From positions 62,001-126,000 of the forward strand of contig JBJMVQ010000027.1 of assembly GCA_045810625.1 (NCBI GenBank): DNA of 64,000 nt, read 5' to 3'. Within the stretch, counting starts at the first letter, position 1. The number at the start of each line of letters is the position of its first letter. Origin of the DNA: JACQFZ01 sp045810625. Lineage in GTDB: Bacteria; Pseudomonadota; Gammaproteobacteria; Acidiferrobacterales; Sulfurifustaceae. Below the pieces are notes generated by a model. That model saw only the letters and a program-made list of their open reading frames with translations. It ran no database searches and was not told where the DNA came from. Position numbers and translations under genes: made by a program. Shown in pieces: positions 46,465 through 55,259 of the stretch.

Positions 46465-46754
46465 ACTAAACCTCCTGTTGGTTCCGACGCCGCAAGGGTG
46501 CGATCGACATGTCACGCTGTCCCCCCACGGCATGCGCCATGGTAGACGCGCGGCTCCTGCGCCAGTAGGTCGAAATGGCGCGCCCGCAGCTAATGATTTT
46601 CATGAGTCGGCGTCCCCGCGTTTACACGCTGCGACCGCTTCCATAACCTGACTTCTGTCGTCGCATCGGCCGAGACCGCGATCACGAGTTGACGGGCGAC
46701 GCAAGCCGCCGGAGCATGCGCAAAGGCGTTCGCGGTTGAAGGATCGCGGCGAAC
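46465..46754. promoter_or_regulatory. pqqA/exbB divergent promoter region with shared ACGCTGTC core
   Basis: 290 bases without genes between divergent pqqA and exbB. At 46514-46521 the plus strand reads ACGCTGTC, about 50 bases before pqqA; read on the minus strand it is GACAGCGTGACATGTC, with outer GACA/TGTC in inverted order. The same eight bases form the core of the xoxF inverted repeat at 37850. Coordinated control of PQQ and XoxF is the suggestion. Confidence 0.4.
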
Positions 46755-47180
46755 ATGGACCTCCTCAAAGCCAGCCTGGATTACGTCATCTTCGGCGCGC
46801 TCGGTTTAATGAGCGTGCTCATGGTGTGGTTTGCGATCGAGCGGTGGTTGTTCCTGCGACAGGTCGATGTCACTCGTTTTCGACATCCCGACGAGCTGTA
46901 CATCGTGCTGACCCGCCATACCACCGTGCTCTACACCGTCGGCGCCAACGCGCCGTACGTAGGCCTCCTCGGCACCGTCATCGGCATCCTGATTACGTTC
47001 TACGATCTGAGCCAGACGCCGGGAACCATCGCGCCCGGCGCCATCATGCTGGGTCTAGCGCTCGCCTTGAAAGCGACCGCGGCGGGTCTCGCTGTCGCGA
47101 TTCCCGCGATCGTATTGCACAACGCGATCGCGCGGCGAATCGAAGAGCTGACCGCGCAATGGCGCCAGCAGCAGCCATGA
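46755..47180 (+). CDS. exbB: ExbB/TolQ/MotA-family proton channel
   Basis: 141 residues, short for ExbB (usually over 200). Three membrane helices: YVIFGALGLMSVLMVWFAIE, the pore helices NAPYVGLLGTVIGILITFYDL and TAAGLAVAIPAIVLHNAIA. The conserved LLGTVxGI and TAxGLxVAIPA motifs are intact, so it should form the channel energising TonB. Overlaps exbD by ATGA. Confidence 0.9.
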   Translation: MDLLKASLDYVIFGALGLMSVLMVWFAIERWLFLRQVDVTRFRHPDELYIVLTRHTTVLYTVGANAPYVGLLGTVIGILITFYDLSQTPGTIAPGAIMLGLALALKATAAGLAVAIPAIVLHNAIARRIEELTAQWRQQQP

Positions 47181-47554
47181 AGCGCTTCGATCAGGTCAAC
47201 GTCATCCCGTTCATCGACATCATGCTCGTGTTGCTCGCCATCGTGCTCACGACGGCGAGTTTCATCGTGCAAGGTCGAATCGATATCAACCTGCCGCGCG
47301 CCGAGCAGCGAGGACTACACCCGGCGCCGGCCGCGCTCGAAATCGCCATCGACCGCGAGCAGAACCTGTACGTGCAGGAGCGTTTGGTGGACCTGCCAAC
47401 GCTGCAACGCCGTTTGACCGAGACGACGCAAGAGACGCCGGTCACACTGCGTGTCGATAGCGATGTCCGCTTCGAGCGCTTCGTGCAGGTGATCGATCTG
47501 CTCAAAGCCAGCCGGCTCGAGCACGTGGCCATCCTGACGCGAGCACCGAAATGA
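47177..47554 (+). CDS. exbD: ExbD/TolR-family protein
   Basis: 125 residues: a short N-terminal stretch, one membrane helix (VIPFIDIMLVLLAIVLTTASFIV) with the essential Asp of PFIDIMLVLL, and a periplasmic ExbD domain (LEIAIDREQNLYVQERLV; VTLRVDSDVRFERFVQVIDLLKA). Couples ExbB proton flow to TonB. ATGA overlaps with exbB and tonB. Confidence 0.93.
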   Translation: MKRFDQVNVIPFIDIMLVLLAIVLTTASFIVQGRIDINLPRAEQRGLHPAPAALEIAIDREQNLYVQERLVDLPTLQRRLTETTQETPVTLRVDSDVRFERFVQVIDLLKASRLEHVAILTRAPK

Positions 47555-48288
47555 ACAACCACGTGATCGGCTTTTCGGTTTCGGTGCTCTTGCACAGCGC
47601 GTTACTGCTCCTCGTGCTCGCGCTCGCGCCGCCGGCGCCGCCGATGCAAAAGGTAGTACCGTTGACGTTGGCGATGTTCGAGACGAGGCCGGCGGTTTCG
47701 CCGCCGGAGAATGTTGCACCGCCCTCGTATCGGCATTCGCCCGCACGCTCTGTTCGAAAACCGAAAGCGCCGCCGGACACGAAACCCGCGGTAGCCGACT
47801 TCGCGCCCGCACGTCCCCCAACAACCGAAGAATCACCGCCCACGCGTGCCGACGCAAAACCATCCGTTCCCGATCCGATACCCGCGTCGCCGCCTTCCGA
47901 GCCAGCAGCGCCACCGGCACCCGAAGAATCACCGCCGACCCTGGCGCGTGCCGCGGAACCTGCCATTACGTCCGCGGTTTCGCCGCCCGATCCGAATGCG
48001 ATGGCACGTTATGCCGATGCGCTCACCGGCGTGATCGCGCGGCATCGATCGTATCCGCGGCAGGCGCAACGTCGCGGCTGGCAGGGTCAGGTCGAACTGC
48101 AGTTGCACATCGCCCCCGACGGCCGTTTGGTCGACGCCCAGGTTAGCCGCTCGAGCGGCTTCGACGTGCTGGATCGGCAGGCGCTCGAGATGGCACGGCT
48201 CGCTCGACCGTTGCCCGAGCCGCCGGCGCCGCTGCGCCGCAAAGAGTTCACCGTGCTGGTGCCGGTGATGTTCCGGCTGGGAGGCTGA
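47551..48288 (+). CDS. tonB: TonB energy transducer
   Basis: 245 residues: N-terminal membrane anchor (VIGFSVSVLLHSALLLLVLAL, with the SxxxH motif), a long Pro/Ala/Glu-rich periplasmic spacer (about 30-150) and a TonB C-terminal domain (YPRQAQRRGWQGQVELQLHIAPDGRLVDAQVSRSSGFDVLDRQALEMAR). Position beside pqq and xox genes, with its own ExbB/D, suggests a dedicated system for lanthanide or PQQ uptake; no TonB-dependent receptor lies in the window. Confidence 0.94.
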   Translation: MNNHVIGFSVSVLLHSALLLLVLALAPPAPPMQKVVPLTLAMFETRPAVSPPENVAPPSYRHSPARSVRKPKAPPDTKPAVADFAPARPPTTEESPPTRADAKPSVPDPIPASPPSEPAAPPAPEESPPTLARAAEPAITSAVSPPDPNAMARYADALTGVIARHRSYPRQAQRRGWQGQVELQLHIAPDGRLVDAQVSRSSGFDVLDRQALEMARLARPLPEPPAPLRRKEFTVLVPVMFRLGG

Positions 48289-48367
48289 GTCCCGGCCTAC
48301 GATTTATGGGAACCGTGCGTCCATGGCAGTTGTGGGTCTCTCGGTCGGTAGAGGGGCGGGGGCACGT

Positions 48368-50128
48368 ATGAGCCTGCGGCTGCGCATCAATCTTCTCGTT
48401 ACGGCGCTGATGCTGTTGTTTACGGTCGTCCTGGGCACGATCATCGTCGGAGCCATCCGTCATCAGATCGCCGAGGAGATCGCCGCGTCGACGAAAGTAA
48501 CCGTGCAGCTCCTGACCACGGTGGTCTATACCAGCCAGTTCGTTCCGGGCAAAGAGGATCAAGACCAAATGGAAACAGTCCGCACGTTCCTCCAGAACCT
48601 CGGGCGCGTGCGCGCGAACGAAGTGCGGCTCTTCAATGGATTCGGCGACGTCGTCTATACCTCGCCCCCCTCGTCCTACAAAGCCGGACGCTACGCGCCC
48701 GCGTGGTTCGCGACGTTCGTCGGGCCGCCGCCGATGCAAGTGATGTTGCCGCTGCGCGGCGGGCGGCTCGTGATCGTTCCCGACCCGTCACGTTCGATTT
48801 TGGATGCATGGGACGATATGCGGAGCCTGGCGGGCGTCGTATTGCTCTTCTTCGCGGCCGTCAACCTGCTCGTGTTCTGGATCATCGGCCGGTTGCTGCG
48901 ACCGGTACGCGTCATTCTAGGAGGGCTCGCGGAAATAAAAGATGGCCGCTTCGAGACGCGGCTGCCGACGTTCGCGCTCCCGGAGCTTTCCGCGATCAGC
49001 GAGACCTTCAACAGCGTGGCGCACGCGCTCGAGCGCGGCAGCGCCGAGAACCAGCGGCTTGCGTTGGTAGTGAAGCAGGCGAGCGATGCGATCGTGATCG
49101 CCGACAGGAACGGCGAGATCGTTTTCTCCAATCCTGCCGCCGATCGGCTCTTCGCCGGCGGCAACGGCGCGTTGCGCGGTAAACCGCTGGGCCGGCTCGC
49201 GCCGCCCGGGAAGGAACAGGAGATCGACGCGCAACTCTTGGCCACATTCGACGGCAAGGCGATCGACAACGTCGAGACCCAGCGCCGCACGCACGACGGG
49301 AAGATCGTCGATGTGTCGCTGTCGGCCGCGCCGCTGGTCGATCCGCGCAGCGGCGTCGTCGGGCAGGTCTGCAGCTTGCGCGACATCACGGAGAAGAAGC
49401 GTGCCGAGGAGGCGACGCGCGAGCTGCGCTGGAATCGAAAGATCACGCAGCTTATACAAGAGCACGTCGAGAAAGAGCGGCGCACGCTCGCCCGCGAGCT
49501 GCACGACGAGCTCAGTCAGTACGCAACGGCAATCAAGACGATCGGAATGACGATCGCGAACCGTGCAGGTGAAAATGCACCGGAGATCCGATCGCAGGCG
49601 CTGACCATCGTTTCCATTGCCGGTCAGCTGTACGACATGGTGCGCGGGATGATTCGTCAACTTCGTTCGAGTGCGCCGCATCGTCTGGGCCTCACGCGCG
49701 CGCTCGAAGAGGCGGTGGCGGTCTGGCAGGCGCGCCATCGCGAGCTGCATTTCGACTTGAAGCTCGCGCCGGGATTGGAAACCGTGCCGGAGGAACTGTC
49801 CGCGGCGGTTTACCGCATCGTGCAGGAGGCGCTGACCAATGTCGTACGCCATGCCGGCGCGACGCGCGTCGAGATCGAGGTGCGCCGAAGCCTCCCGAAC
49901 GACCGCGCGGGCGGGACGCTCGATGTGTTGGTGACGGACAACGGGCGCGGGCTGGCACCCGAAAGCGCTGAAGCGGGCGGATTTGGTTTGCTCGGCATAC
50001 GTGAACGCGTCGAGGCGCTGAACGGGCGACTCGAGATCGACAGCCGTCCGCACGAGGGACTGCGGGTGCTCGCGACGCTTCCGCTTCCGAGCGCGCTCGC
50101 GCCGCAACCGCTGCAAGAGCCGTTATGA
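48368..50128 (+). CDS. NarX/DegS-type sensor histidine kinase with PAS domain
   Basis: 586 residues from ATG 48368 (frame open to 48323). Two membrane helices (INLLVTALMLLFTVVLGTIIVG; LAGVVLLFFAAVNLLVFWIIGRLL) flank a periplasmic sensor of about 130 residues; then HAMP-like linker, PAS (SDAIVIADRNGEIVFSNPAADRLF), HisKA_3 with phosphorylated His in LARELHDELSQ and a HATPase domain (DNGRGLAP; GGFGLLGIRERVE). It pairs with the response regulator through an ATGA overlap. Downstream of tonB in the C1 island, it could sense the metal or methanol state. Confidence 0.92.
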   Translation: MSLRLRINLLVTALMLLFTVVLGTIIVGAIRHQIAEEIAASTKVTVQLLTTVVYTSQFVPGKEDQDQMETVRTFLQNLGRVRANEVRLFNGFGDVVYTSPPSSYKAGRYAPAWFATFVGPPPMQVMLPLRGGRLVIVPDPSRSILDAWDDMRSLAGVVLLFFAAVNLLVFWIIGRLLRPVRVILGGLAEIKDGRFETRLPTFALPELSAISETFNSVAHALERGSAENQRLALVVKQASDAIVIADRNGEIVFSNPAADRLFAGGNGALRGKPLGRLAPPGKEQEIDAQLLATFDGKAIDNVETQRRTHDGKIVDVSLSAAPLVDPRSGVVGQVCSLRDITEKKRAEEATRELRWNRKITQLIQEHVEKERRTLARELHDELSQYATAIKTIGMTIANRAGENAPEIRSQALTIVSIAGQLYDMVRGMIRQLRSSAPHRLGLTRALEEAVAVWQARHRELHFDLKLAPGLETVPEELSAAVYRIVQEALTNVVRHAGATRVEIEVRRSLPNDRAGGTLDVLVTDNGRGLAPESAEAGGFGLLGIRERVEALNGRLEIDSRPHEGLRVLATLPLPSALAPQPLQEPL

Positions 50129-50769
50129 ACGCGGAACCGATCCGAGTAATGCTCGTCGACGACCATGCGGTGGTGCGCATGGGTTTTCGGCTGCTGCTCG
50201 AAGGGCAGCCGGACATCAAGGTCGCCGCCGAAGCCGAGAGCGGCGAGCAGGCGTGCCTGCTCTATCCGCAGGTCCGGCCGGAGGTGGTCGTGATGGATCT
50301 TTCGATGCCGGGCATCGGCGGTCTCGAAGCCATGACCCGGCTGCGCGCGCGCGACGGTCAGGCTCATATCCTCGTGCTCACCGCTCACGACGATACGATC
50401 CACCCGCGCCGCGTGCTCGACGCCGGGGCGCTCGGATATTTGTCGAAACGCAGCGCCGCCGGCGAGCTGATCCAAGCCGTGCGCCAGGTGGCGCAGGGCA
50501 AAATCTATGTCGAGCCGGGTATCGCGCAGCAGATGGTGGCGAAGCAGGCCGGCGGCGTTCAGTACCCCGTCGAGGCGCTCAGCCAGCGCGAGTTCGAGGT
50601 ATTTCTGCTGCTCTCGCAAGGCATATCCGTTACCGAAATTGCCGCGACGCTGCATTTGAGCCCGCGCACGGTCGGCACCCACCTTTACCATATTAAGCAG
50701 AAACTCGGCGCGGCAAATTCGGCCGAGATGGCGCTCATCGCTATCCGTGCCGGGCTGCTGGACCCGTAA
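50125..50769 (+). CDS. LuxR/NarL-type response regulator
   Basis: 214 residues: receiver domain (1-120) with acidic pair VDDH, phospho-acceptor Asp in VVVMDLSMPG near residue 54 and Lys in GYLSKRS; C-terminal LuxR helix-turn-helix (LSQREFEVFLLLSQGISVTEIAATLHLSPRTVGTHL). Resembles MxaB-type regulators that control methanol dehydrogenase genes. Partner of the preceding kinase. Confidence 0.93.
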   Translation: MNAEPIRVMLVDDHAVVRMGFRLLLEGQPDIKVAAEAESGEQACLLYPQVRPEVVVMDLSMPGIGGLEAMTRLRARDGQAHILVLTAHDDTIHPRRVLDAGALGYLSKRSAAGELIQAVRQVAQGKIYVEPGIAQQMVAKQAGGVQYPVEALSQREFEVFLLLSQGISVTEIAATLHLSPRTVGTHLYHIKQKLGAANSAEMALIAIRAGLLDP

Positions 50770-50879
50770 CGAGGGCCGTGGGCGGGCGCATGACCGCATT
50801 GCAGCACCCGATTTTGCAGCGTGACGGCGCAATGACCGGTTGGCTGATACTTATATATAGGTAATTCCGAAACCGCGTT

Positions 50880-51755
50880 ATGGCTGAGACCCCGGCGATG
50901 GGCGGAAACAAGCACCGGCTCGATTGCGCCGGGCGCGCGCTGGACCTGTCGCGTACCGTGGTCATGGGCATTCTCAACGTTACGCCCGATTCGTTCTCGG
51001 ACGGCGGCGTTTTCAGCGCGCCCGATGCGGCGCTCGCGCGCGCTCGTGCCATGGTCGAGGAGGGCGCGGAGGTGATCGACGTCGGCGGCGAATCGACCCG
51101 CCCCGGCGCAAGCCCGGTTTCGGTCGAGGAGGAAACACGGCGCGTCGTGCCGGTGGTCGCGGCGTGTGCGCGGGAGCTGGCGATCCCGCTTTCCATCGAC
51201 ACCTCGAAGCCCGAGGTCATGCGCGCTGCGGTTGCGGCCGGCGCAGGACTCATCAATGACGTGCGCGCCCTGCGCCTGCCCGGTGCGCTCGAAGCCGCCG
51301 CTGAGTTGAACGTCCCGGTGTGCCTGATGCACATGCGGGGCGAGCCGACGGACATGCAGATCGACCCCCGTTACGGCGACGTCGTGGCGGAGGTGCGCGA
51401 CTATCTATCGCAGCGCATCGACGCGGCGGTCGGCGCGGGCATCGCGCGCGAGCGACTGATTGTCGACCCGGGCTTCGGCTTCGGCAAAACCGTGGAGCAC
51501 AATCTCCAACTACTGCGTCGTCTCGATGCTCTGCGGCCTCTGGGTTGCCCGATCCTCGTCGGTCTTTCGCGCAAGTCGATTATCGAGAAGGTTAGCGGGC
51601 AGTCGGTCGATCGGCGATTGCACGCGAGCGTCGCGCTCGCGCTCATCGCAGTCGCGAAAGGCGCGCGCCTGGTCCGCGTCCACGACGTTGCTGCAACCGC
51701 GCAGGCGATACGCATGTACGACGCGGTGTATCCGCCGCACGCTCATTCGCGATAA
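50880..51755 (+). CDS. folP: Dihydropteroate synthase FolP
   Basis: 291 residues with all signature blocks: MGILNVTPDSFSDGG, DVGGESTRPGASPVS, SIDTSKPEVM, DPGFGFGKTVEHN and GLSRKSIIEKVSG. Makes dihydropteroate for folate. ATG 50880 used; ATG 50898 is an alternative, neither with a strong ribosome site. Its presence separates folate synthesis from the DHPS-like methanopterin gene at 26604. Confidence 0.96.
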   Translation: MAETPAMGGNKHRLDCAGRALDLSRTVVMGILNVTPDSFSDGGVFSAPDAALARARAMVEEGAEVIDVGGESTRPGASPVSVEEETRRVVPVVAACARELAIPLSIDTSKPEVMRAAVAAGAGLINDVRALRLPGALEAAAELNVPVCLMHMRGEPTDMQIDPRYGDVVAEVRDYLSQRIDAAVGAGIARERLIVDPGFGFGKTVEHNLQLLRRLDALRPLGCPILVGLSRKSIIEKVSGQSVDRRLHASVALALIAVAKGARLVRVHDVAATAQAIRMYDAVYPPHAHSR

Positions 51756-51840
51756 GCCGAGCGCCGTCTACCGATAATGAAATAGGCTGTTGAAGCCGTT
51801 ATGCGGTCGATCGCGACGTGGGGCGCAAAGTCAATGGCGA

Positions 51841-51875
51841 CACCTGCGTGAGTCTGTTCGGAGACTCCGCAGGTG
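51841..51875. other. Near-perfect hairpin after folP
   Basis: CACCTGCGTGAGTCT (51841-51855) pairs with AGACTCCGCAGGTG (51862-51875) around a six-base loop, with one bulge. About 86 bases after folP. No T-run follows, so terminator function is uncertain. Confidence 0.55.
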
Positions 51876-51946
51876 AAGGTCGGGCAGTGGGAAGCGGTAC
51901 ACGCCGACCACGATGTCTCGCCCGCCGAGCTGAATCGGTATGCCTC

Positions 51947-51976
51947 GGGCCGTCCCCCGAAACGACGGGACGGCCC
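51947..51976. terminator. GC-rich hairpin between folP and the arginine-dihydrolase-like gene
   Basis: A perfect 10-bp stem GGGCCGTCCC/GGGACGGCCC with a ten-base loop. It lies 34 bases after the stop of the converging arginine-dihydrolase-like gene and may stop transcription from either side, though no T-run is present. Confidence 0.5.
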
Positions 51977-52010
51977 CGAGTTGCCGTCGCTGTCGCCTCG
52001 GCGCCTTACG

Positions 52011-53075
52011 TCAGATCAAGCGGAATGCGGAGGACCGGCGGTTCAAATGCATCACCATGCACGAGAGCAGTGCGCCGCTCTTGTGATACTCGCTAAGATT
52101 GAAATAGCTGACCTCCAGGCCCAGTCGGGCGCAGATGTCCTCCAGTTCGCGGTTCTTTTCCAACTCATAACGGTAATCGTCCGTTCCGACCTTGAGTGTG
52201 TGGATGTGCGAGGAGTTCAGGATCGAATTGTGGTAACGGATGGAGTTACAGATCCCCGAATACGCAGCGTCGACGGACACGTCGATGATGTTCGTGACTT
52301 TGGCGAGCACCGCGAGCTCGGGTTTCGTAAACAGCTCCGTGCAGACGAGAGTGTCTTCGCGAGTAATCGGAAACAGCGAGCAATCGAGATGGTAGAGATA
52401 TTCATCCACCTCCTCGAGCTTGAGGACCGTCATGTCGAACTCGCGCTCGAACCAATCGTATACGTCCGGCTCGGAACGAATTCCGTAGCCGCCGACATAG
52501 ACGTTGTCATATAGGTGTTTGAGCTCAGCCTCGCCTTCGAACTTGTACGGCGGCACCACGGTTCGGTAACCCATCGCCTGAAAAAACTTCTGTCCGATTT
52601 CGGTTTCTCCGATGCCAGGCTCGGAGCGGAAGTTGGAAAGGACCACGACGTCGCGTTCCGGGAGGTGCTCCAGGACCACGCCGAGATTGGCCGTAAACAC
52701 CAGGTCTTGGAGCCCGCTGTGGCGCGGCGTCGGAAGCAGGAAGACCAACGCTTCAGCCGCCATGAAGTGATAAAGCCTGGCGAATTGCGCAATAGCTCTA
52801 TGACGATCGACCTTGCGTTGTTCGTCTTCGATTTCGCGCATCCACGCGTTGTTCGGCTGCTCGGTGCTGAACGAGAAGGGGCAGTTCATTACGAACGCCG
52901 GCTTTTCCAACGTTCCCGGCGAAGTATTGTCGAGCGGCAGGGGTCCGAACGACGTATCGTCGAGCGACGAAGGTTCGGGCGCGTATTCAGCATCGAGGTT
53001 TTCGTGGTCTTTGAACATCACGGAAGATTCCGGCGCCGGTGTCTTGGAAAAAAACGAAGATTTGTACGATTCCAT
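52011..53075 (-). CDS. Guanidine-modifying (arginine dihydrolase/amidinotransferase-fold) enzyme
   Basis: 354 residues from ATG 53075; the frame runs 23 codons further up into unrelated debris. After a 55-residue low-complexity lead (PEPSSLDDTSFGPLPLDNTSPG), the GME fold begins PAFVMNCPFSFSTEQPNNAWM. Asn76 (NAWM), Asn130 (VFTAN), His229 (YHLDCS) and Cys339 (ALLSCMVMHL) occupy the active-site positions. Asn at the two sites where deiminases have Asp is the pattern of ArgZ-type arginine dihydrolase, which turns arginine to ornithine; an amidinotransferase or altered specificity remains possible. Divergent from the radical SAM cluster. The family is secure, the reaction inferred. Confidence 0.75.
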   Translation of the reverse strand: MESYKSSFFSKTPAPESSVMFKDHENLDAEYAPEPSSLDDTSFGPLPLDNTSPGTLEKPAFVMNCPFSFSTEQPNNAWMREIEDEQRKVDRHRAIAQFARLYHFMAAEALVFLLPTPRHSGLQDLVFTANLGVVLEHLPERDVVVLSNFRSEPGIGETEIGQKFFQAMGYRTVVPPYKFEGEAELKHLYDNVYVGGYGIRSEPDVYDWFEREFDMTVLKLEEVDEYLYHLDCSLFPITREDTLVCTELFTKPELAVLAKVTNIIDVSVDAAYSGICNSIRYHNSILNSSHIHTLKVGTDDYRYELEKNRELEDICARLGLEVSYFNLSEYHKSGALLSCMVMHLNRRSSAFRLI

Positions 53076-53120
53076 GAGAGGAATTCCTCGCTGTTGAATG
53101 TTTGACGACCAACTCTTGCG

Positions 53121-53261
53121 AGCGATGAAGACGAGCGGGTCCACCCCCGCCTCGACGTGCGTCCCGATCTCATGAACCGTTTCGAATGCAAGCCGTTTCG
53201 TCAGGGGCAGGATGAGATCGACCTGCGATCCGAATCGAATTTGCGAGAAACGTTGCCCATT
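53121..53261 (-). pseudogene. C-terminal remnant of phosphatidylserine decarboxylase
   Basis: The minus-strand frame reads SQIRFGSQVDLILPLTKRL...EIGTHVEAGVDPLVFIA, matching the C terminus of phosphatidylserine decarboxylases (IRFGSRVDLYLP...G..V.AG.TVIA). A stop closes the frame just upstream (about 53285) and there is no sign of the rest of the enzyme or its LGST cleavage site. It reads in frame into the arginine-dihydrolase-like gene. The match is by eye. Confidence 0.5.
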
Positions 53262-53870
53262 CGTCCAATTTCTTTGCCATCGTCGTTATCCTTCGTCGAC
53301 CGGCGTTGCGTCGCGCGCAAGTGTCGTGCCGGTTTCGTGTGTGAGTGAACAAGGCGTTACGGTGTTGCTCCGCAACGGACGTTGACGGATGTCTCCAGGT
53401 TTTTCGAGCTTGCGCGCTGGTGCATGCCGGCAACGCCCGGTACCAGGCATGTTGGCGGCGTAATCCGATTCGCCGATTCCGGGGGTGGACTCTGCGCCCT
53501 GCACGGATTCAGCCAAACTGCTTCCATACGAACGCCCTCCGGGTAAAGCCCGTCTTACAGACACTTCGTCCGCCTTCAGCGCGTGGACAGTCGTGTCGGT
53601 CACCCTCTCAACTGAATAGCGGAGTTCGGACGCGGCGCTTTAATCGCCACGTTTCTCGGAGCAACAGAAGTGGCGCATCGCGGAGGCCGTTCGCTTCCCT
53701 GTGCGTACGCGATGATGAAGGAGTCGGTGTGTACTTTGCACTCGGCACGCTTACTAAACCGAGCGAGAGGTGAGTTCTTATTTTTCATTCGGCAGAACTT
53801 AGTAAGCGGATGAGGACAACTACCAGATTCTTTTGACAACCAAACGTCTAGTCTGCATTCGATGTTTCGC
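53262..53870. other. Non-coding or decayed stretch
   Basis: About 600 bases with only short, unconvincing frames on either strand. Possibly remains of deleted genes between the two halves of the cluster. Confidence 0.4.
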
Positions 53871-54055
53871 GGAAGCTTCGAAAGCAGGGGACGTGCGGCA
53901 TTCTGCGGAAAGGCTGTACCGAATGCGTATAGGGCTAGTGCTAACAGACTCGAGACGCCGACCGTGATAAATATTTGCTTAGGGCGGCAGTGTGCTTGGC
54001 GGGGCGCAGGTGGCAGCGGCGCGATCGGCGTCATGCTCAGCGGCGTCGATGTCAT
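53871..54055 (-). pseudogene. N-terminal fragment of a membrane-anchored (HlyD-like?) protein
   Basis: Read from ATG 54055: MTSTPLSMTPIAPLPPAP, a basic stretch, then a single membrane helix IFITVGVSSLLALALYAFG near residue 33. This is how membrane-fusion (HlyD-type) proteins begin, but the downstream frame (to 53600) becomes Arg/Lys/Ser-rich without a recognisable domain. With the ABC fragment nearby it could be part of a lost exporter. Weak. Confidence 0.3.
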
Positions 54056-54391
54056 CACTTGCATGCTCGCGTGCATCGGCCGAATCTTGCGGGCACCGTT
54101 CCGGTTGCCCGAACGAGCGCTTTGCGCTCAGTATCTCGAGACCCTGTCCCCCGTCACGACCCGCACGCGTGATCGTTCCCAGACGGCGAATCAAAACAGG
54201 CAGACTGTTCGTGGCATCCTCCCGAGTAAATCGAGGATCACGTCGCGCGCCCGCGGGCCGAGATGGCAAGCGAGCGTTTCGCATGTCTCGCGCGGCCAGG
54301 ACCGGCGCGTCGCCGGCCGCGTGGCCTGGCTTCGCTTTCTCTGGAGCTACATCTCACACCGCCAGGACGTCCTCGTCGTCGTACTGCCACG

Positions 54392-54690
54392 CAGCTCTCG
54401 GGCGGGGAGCGTCAGTCGATAGCGCTTGCGCGTTTATTTCTGCGCAAGCCGAAGCTGCTCATTCTGGATGAGCCGACGTCGGCCCTCGACGGCGAGGCGC
54501 TGCAGGTGGTGCTGGCGGCGTTGCGATCGCTGATGAGCGGTTGCACCACGTTTATCGTGACGCACAACTTGGAAACGATTCGTCTCGCGGAACGCGTTTT
54601 ATTCCTCGACAGCGACCGGCTACGCGGCGGCGACACGCACGAGAAGCTCTACGCGCACAACCCCCACTACCGGGCATTGTGGGAGGAAGC
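54392..54690 (+). pseudogene. ABC exporter ATPase, C-terminal fragment
   Basis: Clear second half of an ABC ATP-binding domain: signature LSGGERQSIALARLFLRK, Walker B LLILDEPTSALD, H-loop FIVTHNLETIRLAERV and the exporter-like end YAHNPHYRALWEE. No Walker A or membrane domain lies upstream; the preceding 130 codons are Arg-rich noise. The fragment cannot hydrolyse ATP alone. It is therefore a relic of an MsbA/peptidase-type exporter. Confidence 0.7.
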
Positions 54691-55259
54691 GACGGAAACG
54701 AGGCGGCGCCGTCCCCCACCGCGCTCACAACGCCCCGGCAACGTAGCGCTGCGGAACGGTGAGCTTCCGTACCGACTCCCGCGGCACATTCACGCAACTG
54801 TCTCGCGCGGAGCACGCATACCCGATCGACGCGGCGTCAAAGCGCGCTCGAATCTGTGCACTTGTATAGGGCACAGGCGGTAACGTCCCTTTCGTCGCGA
54901 GGCGCGCGCCTCGCGGCCATATTTCACTCTGCGCTTGGTGGCGTTTCAAAAATCATTGCGCGTCCCATTCTGGAATCGGTCGCTTGCCATTCGCTGTCGT
55001 GCTGCGCTTCGTTTCGCAATTCAAAACATCTTTGAAGTCTCGGCGCGAATTCTTGCACAGCGGTAGAAACTACCGCACGCGTTCTCCGAGGTGGACCGAA
55101 TTCGATTCGTTCTTTCATCTGAGCTTCACTCGCGATTCTTGACGATGCCCCGGTATCACCGCCAATATCGTTTGACCGCACGACAGGCCGTCGGCCGCTC
55201 GTGCAACAGCGCTCCAAGGAGTGTCTCGAGATCGTTTTCATCTCGAGCGAGGAGCAGAT
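54691..55259. other. Non-coding leader region of the LuxR-type regulator
   Basis: About 570 bases with no supportable gene. The regulator's promoter must lie here; GAGGAG sits just before its GTG. Confidence 0.4.
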
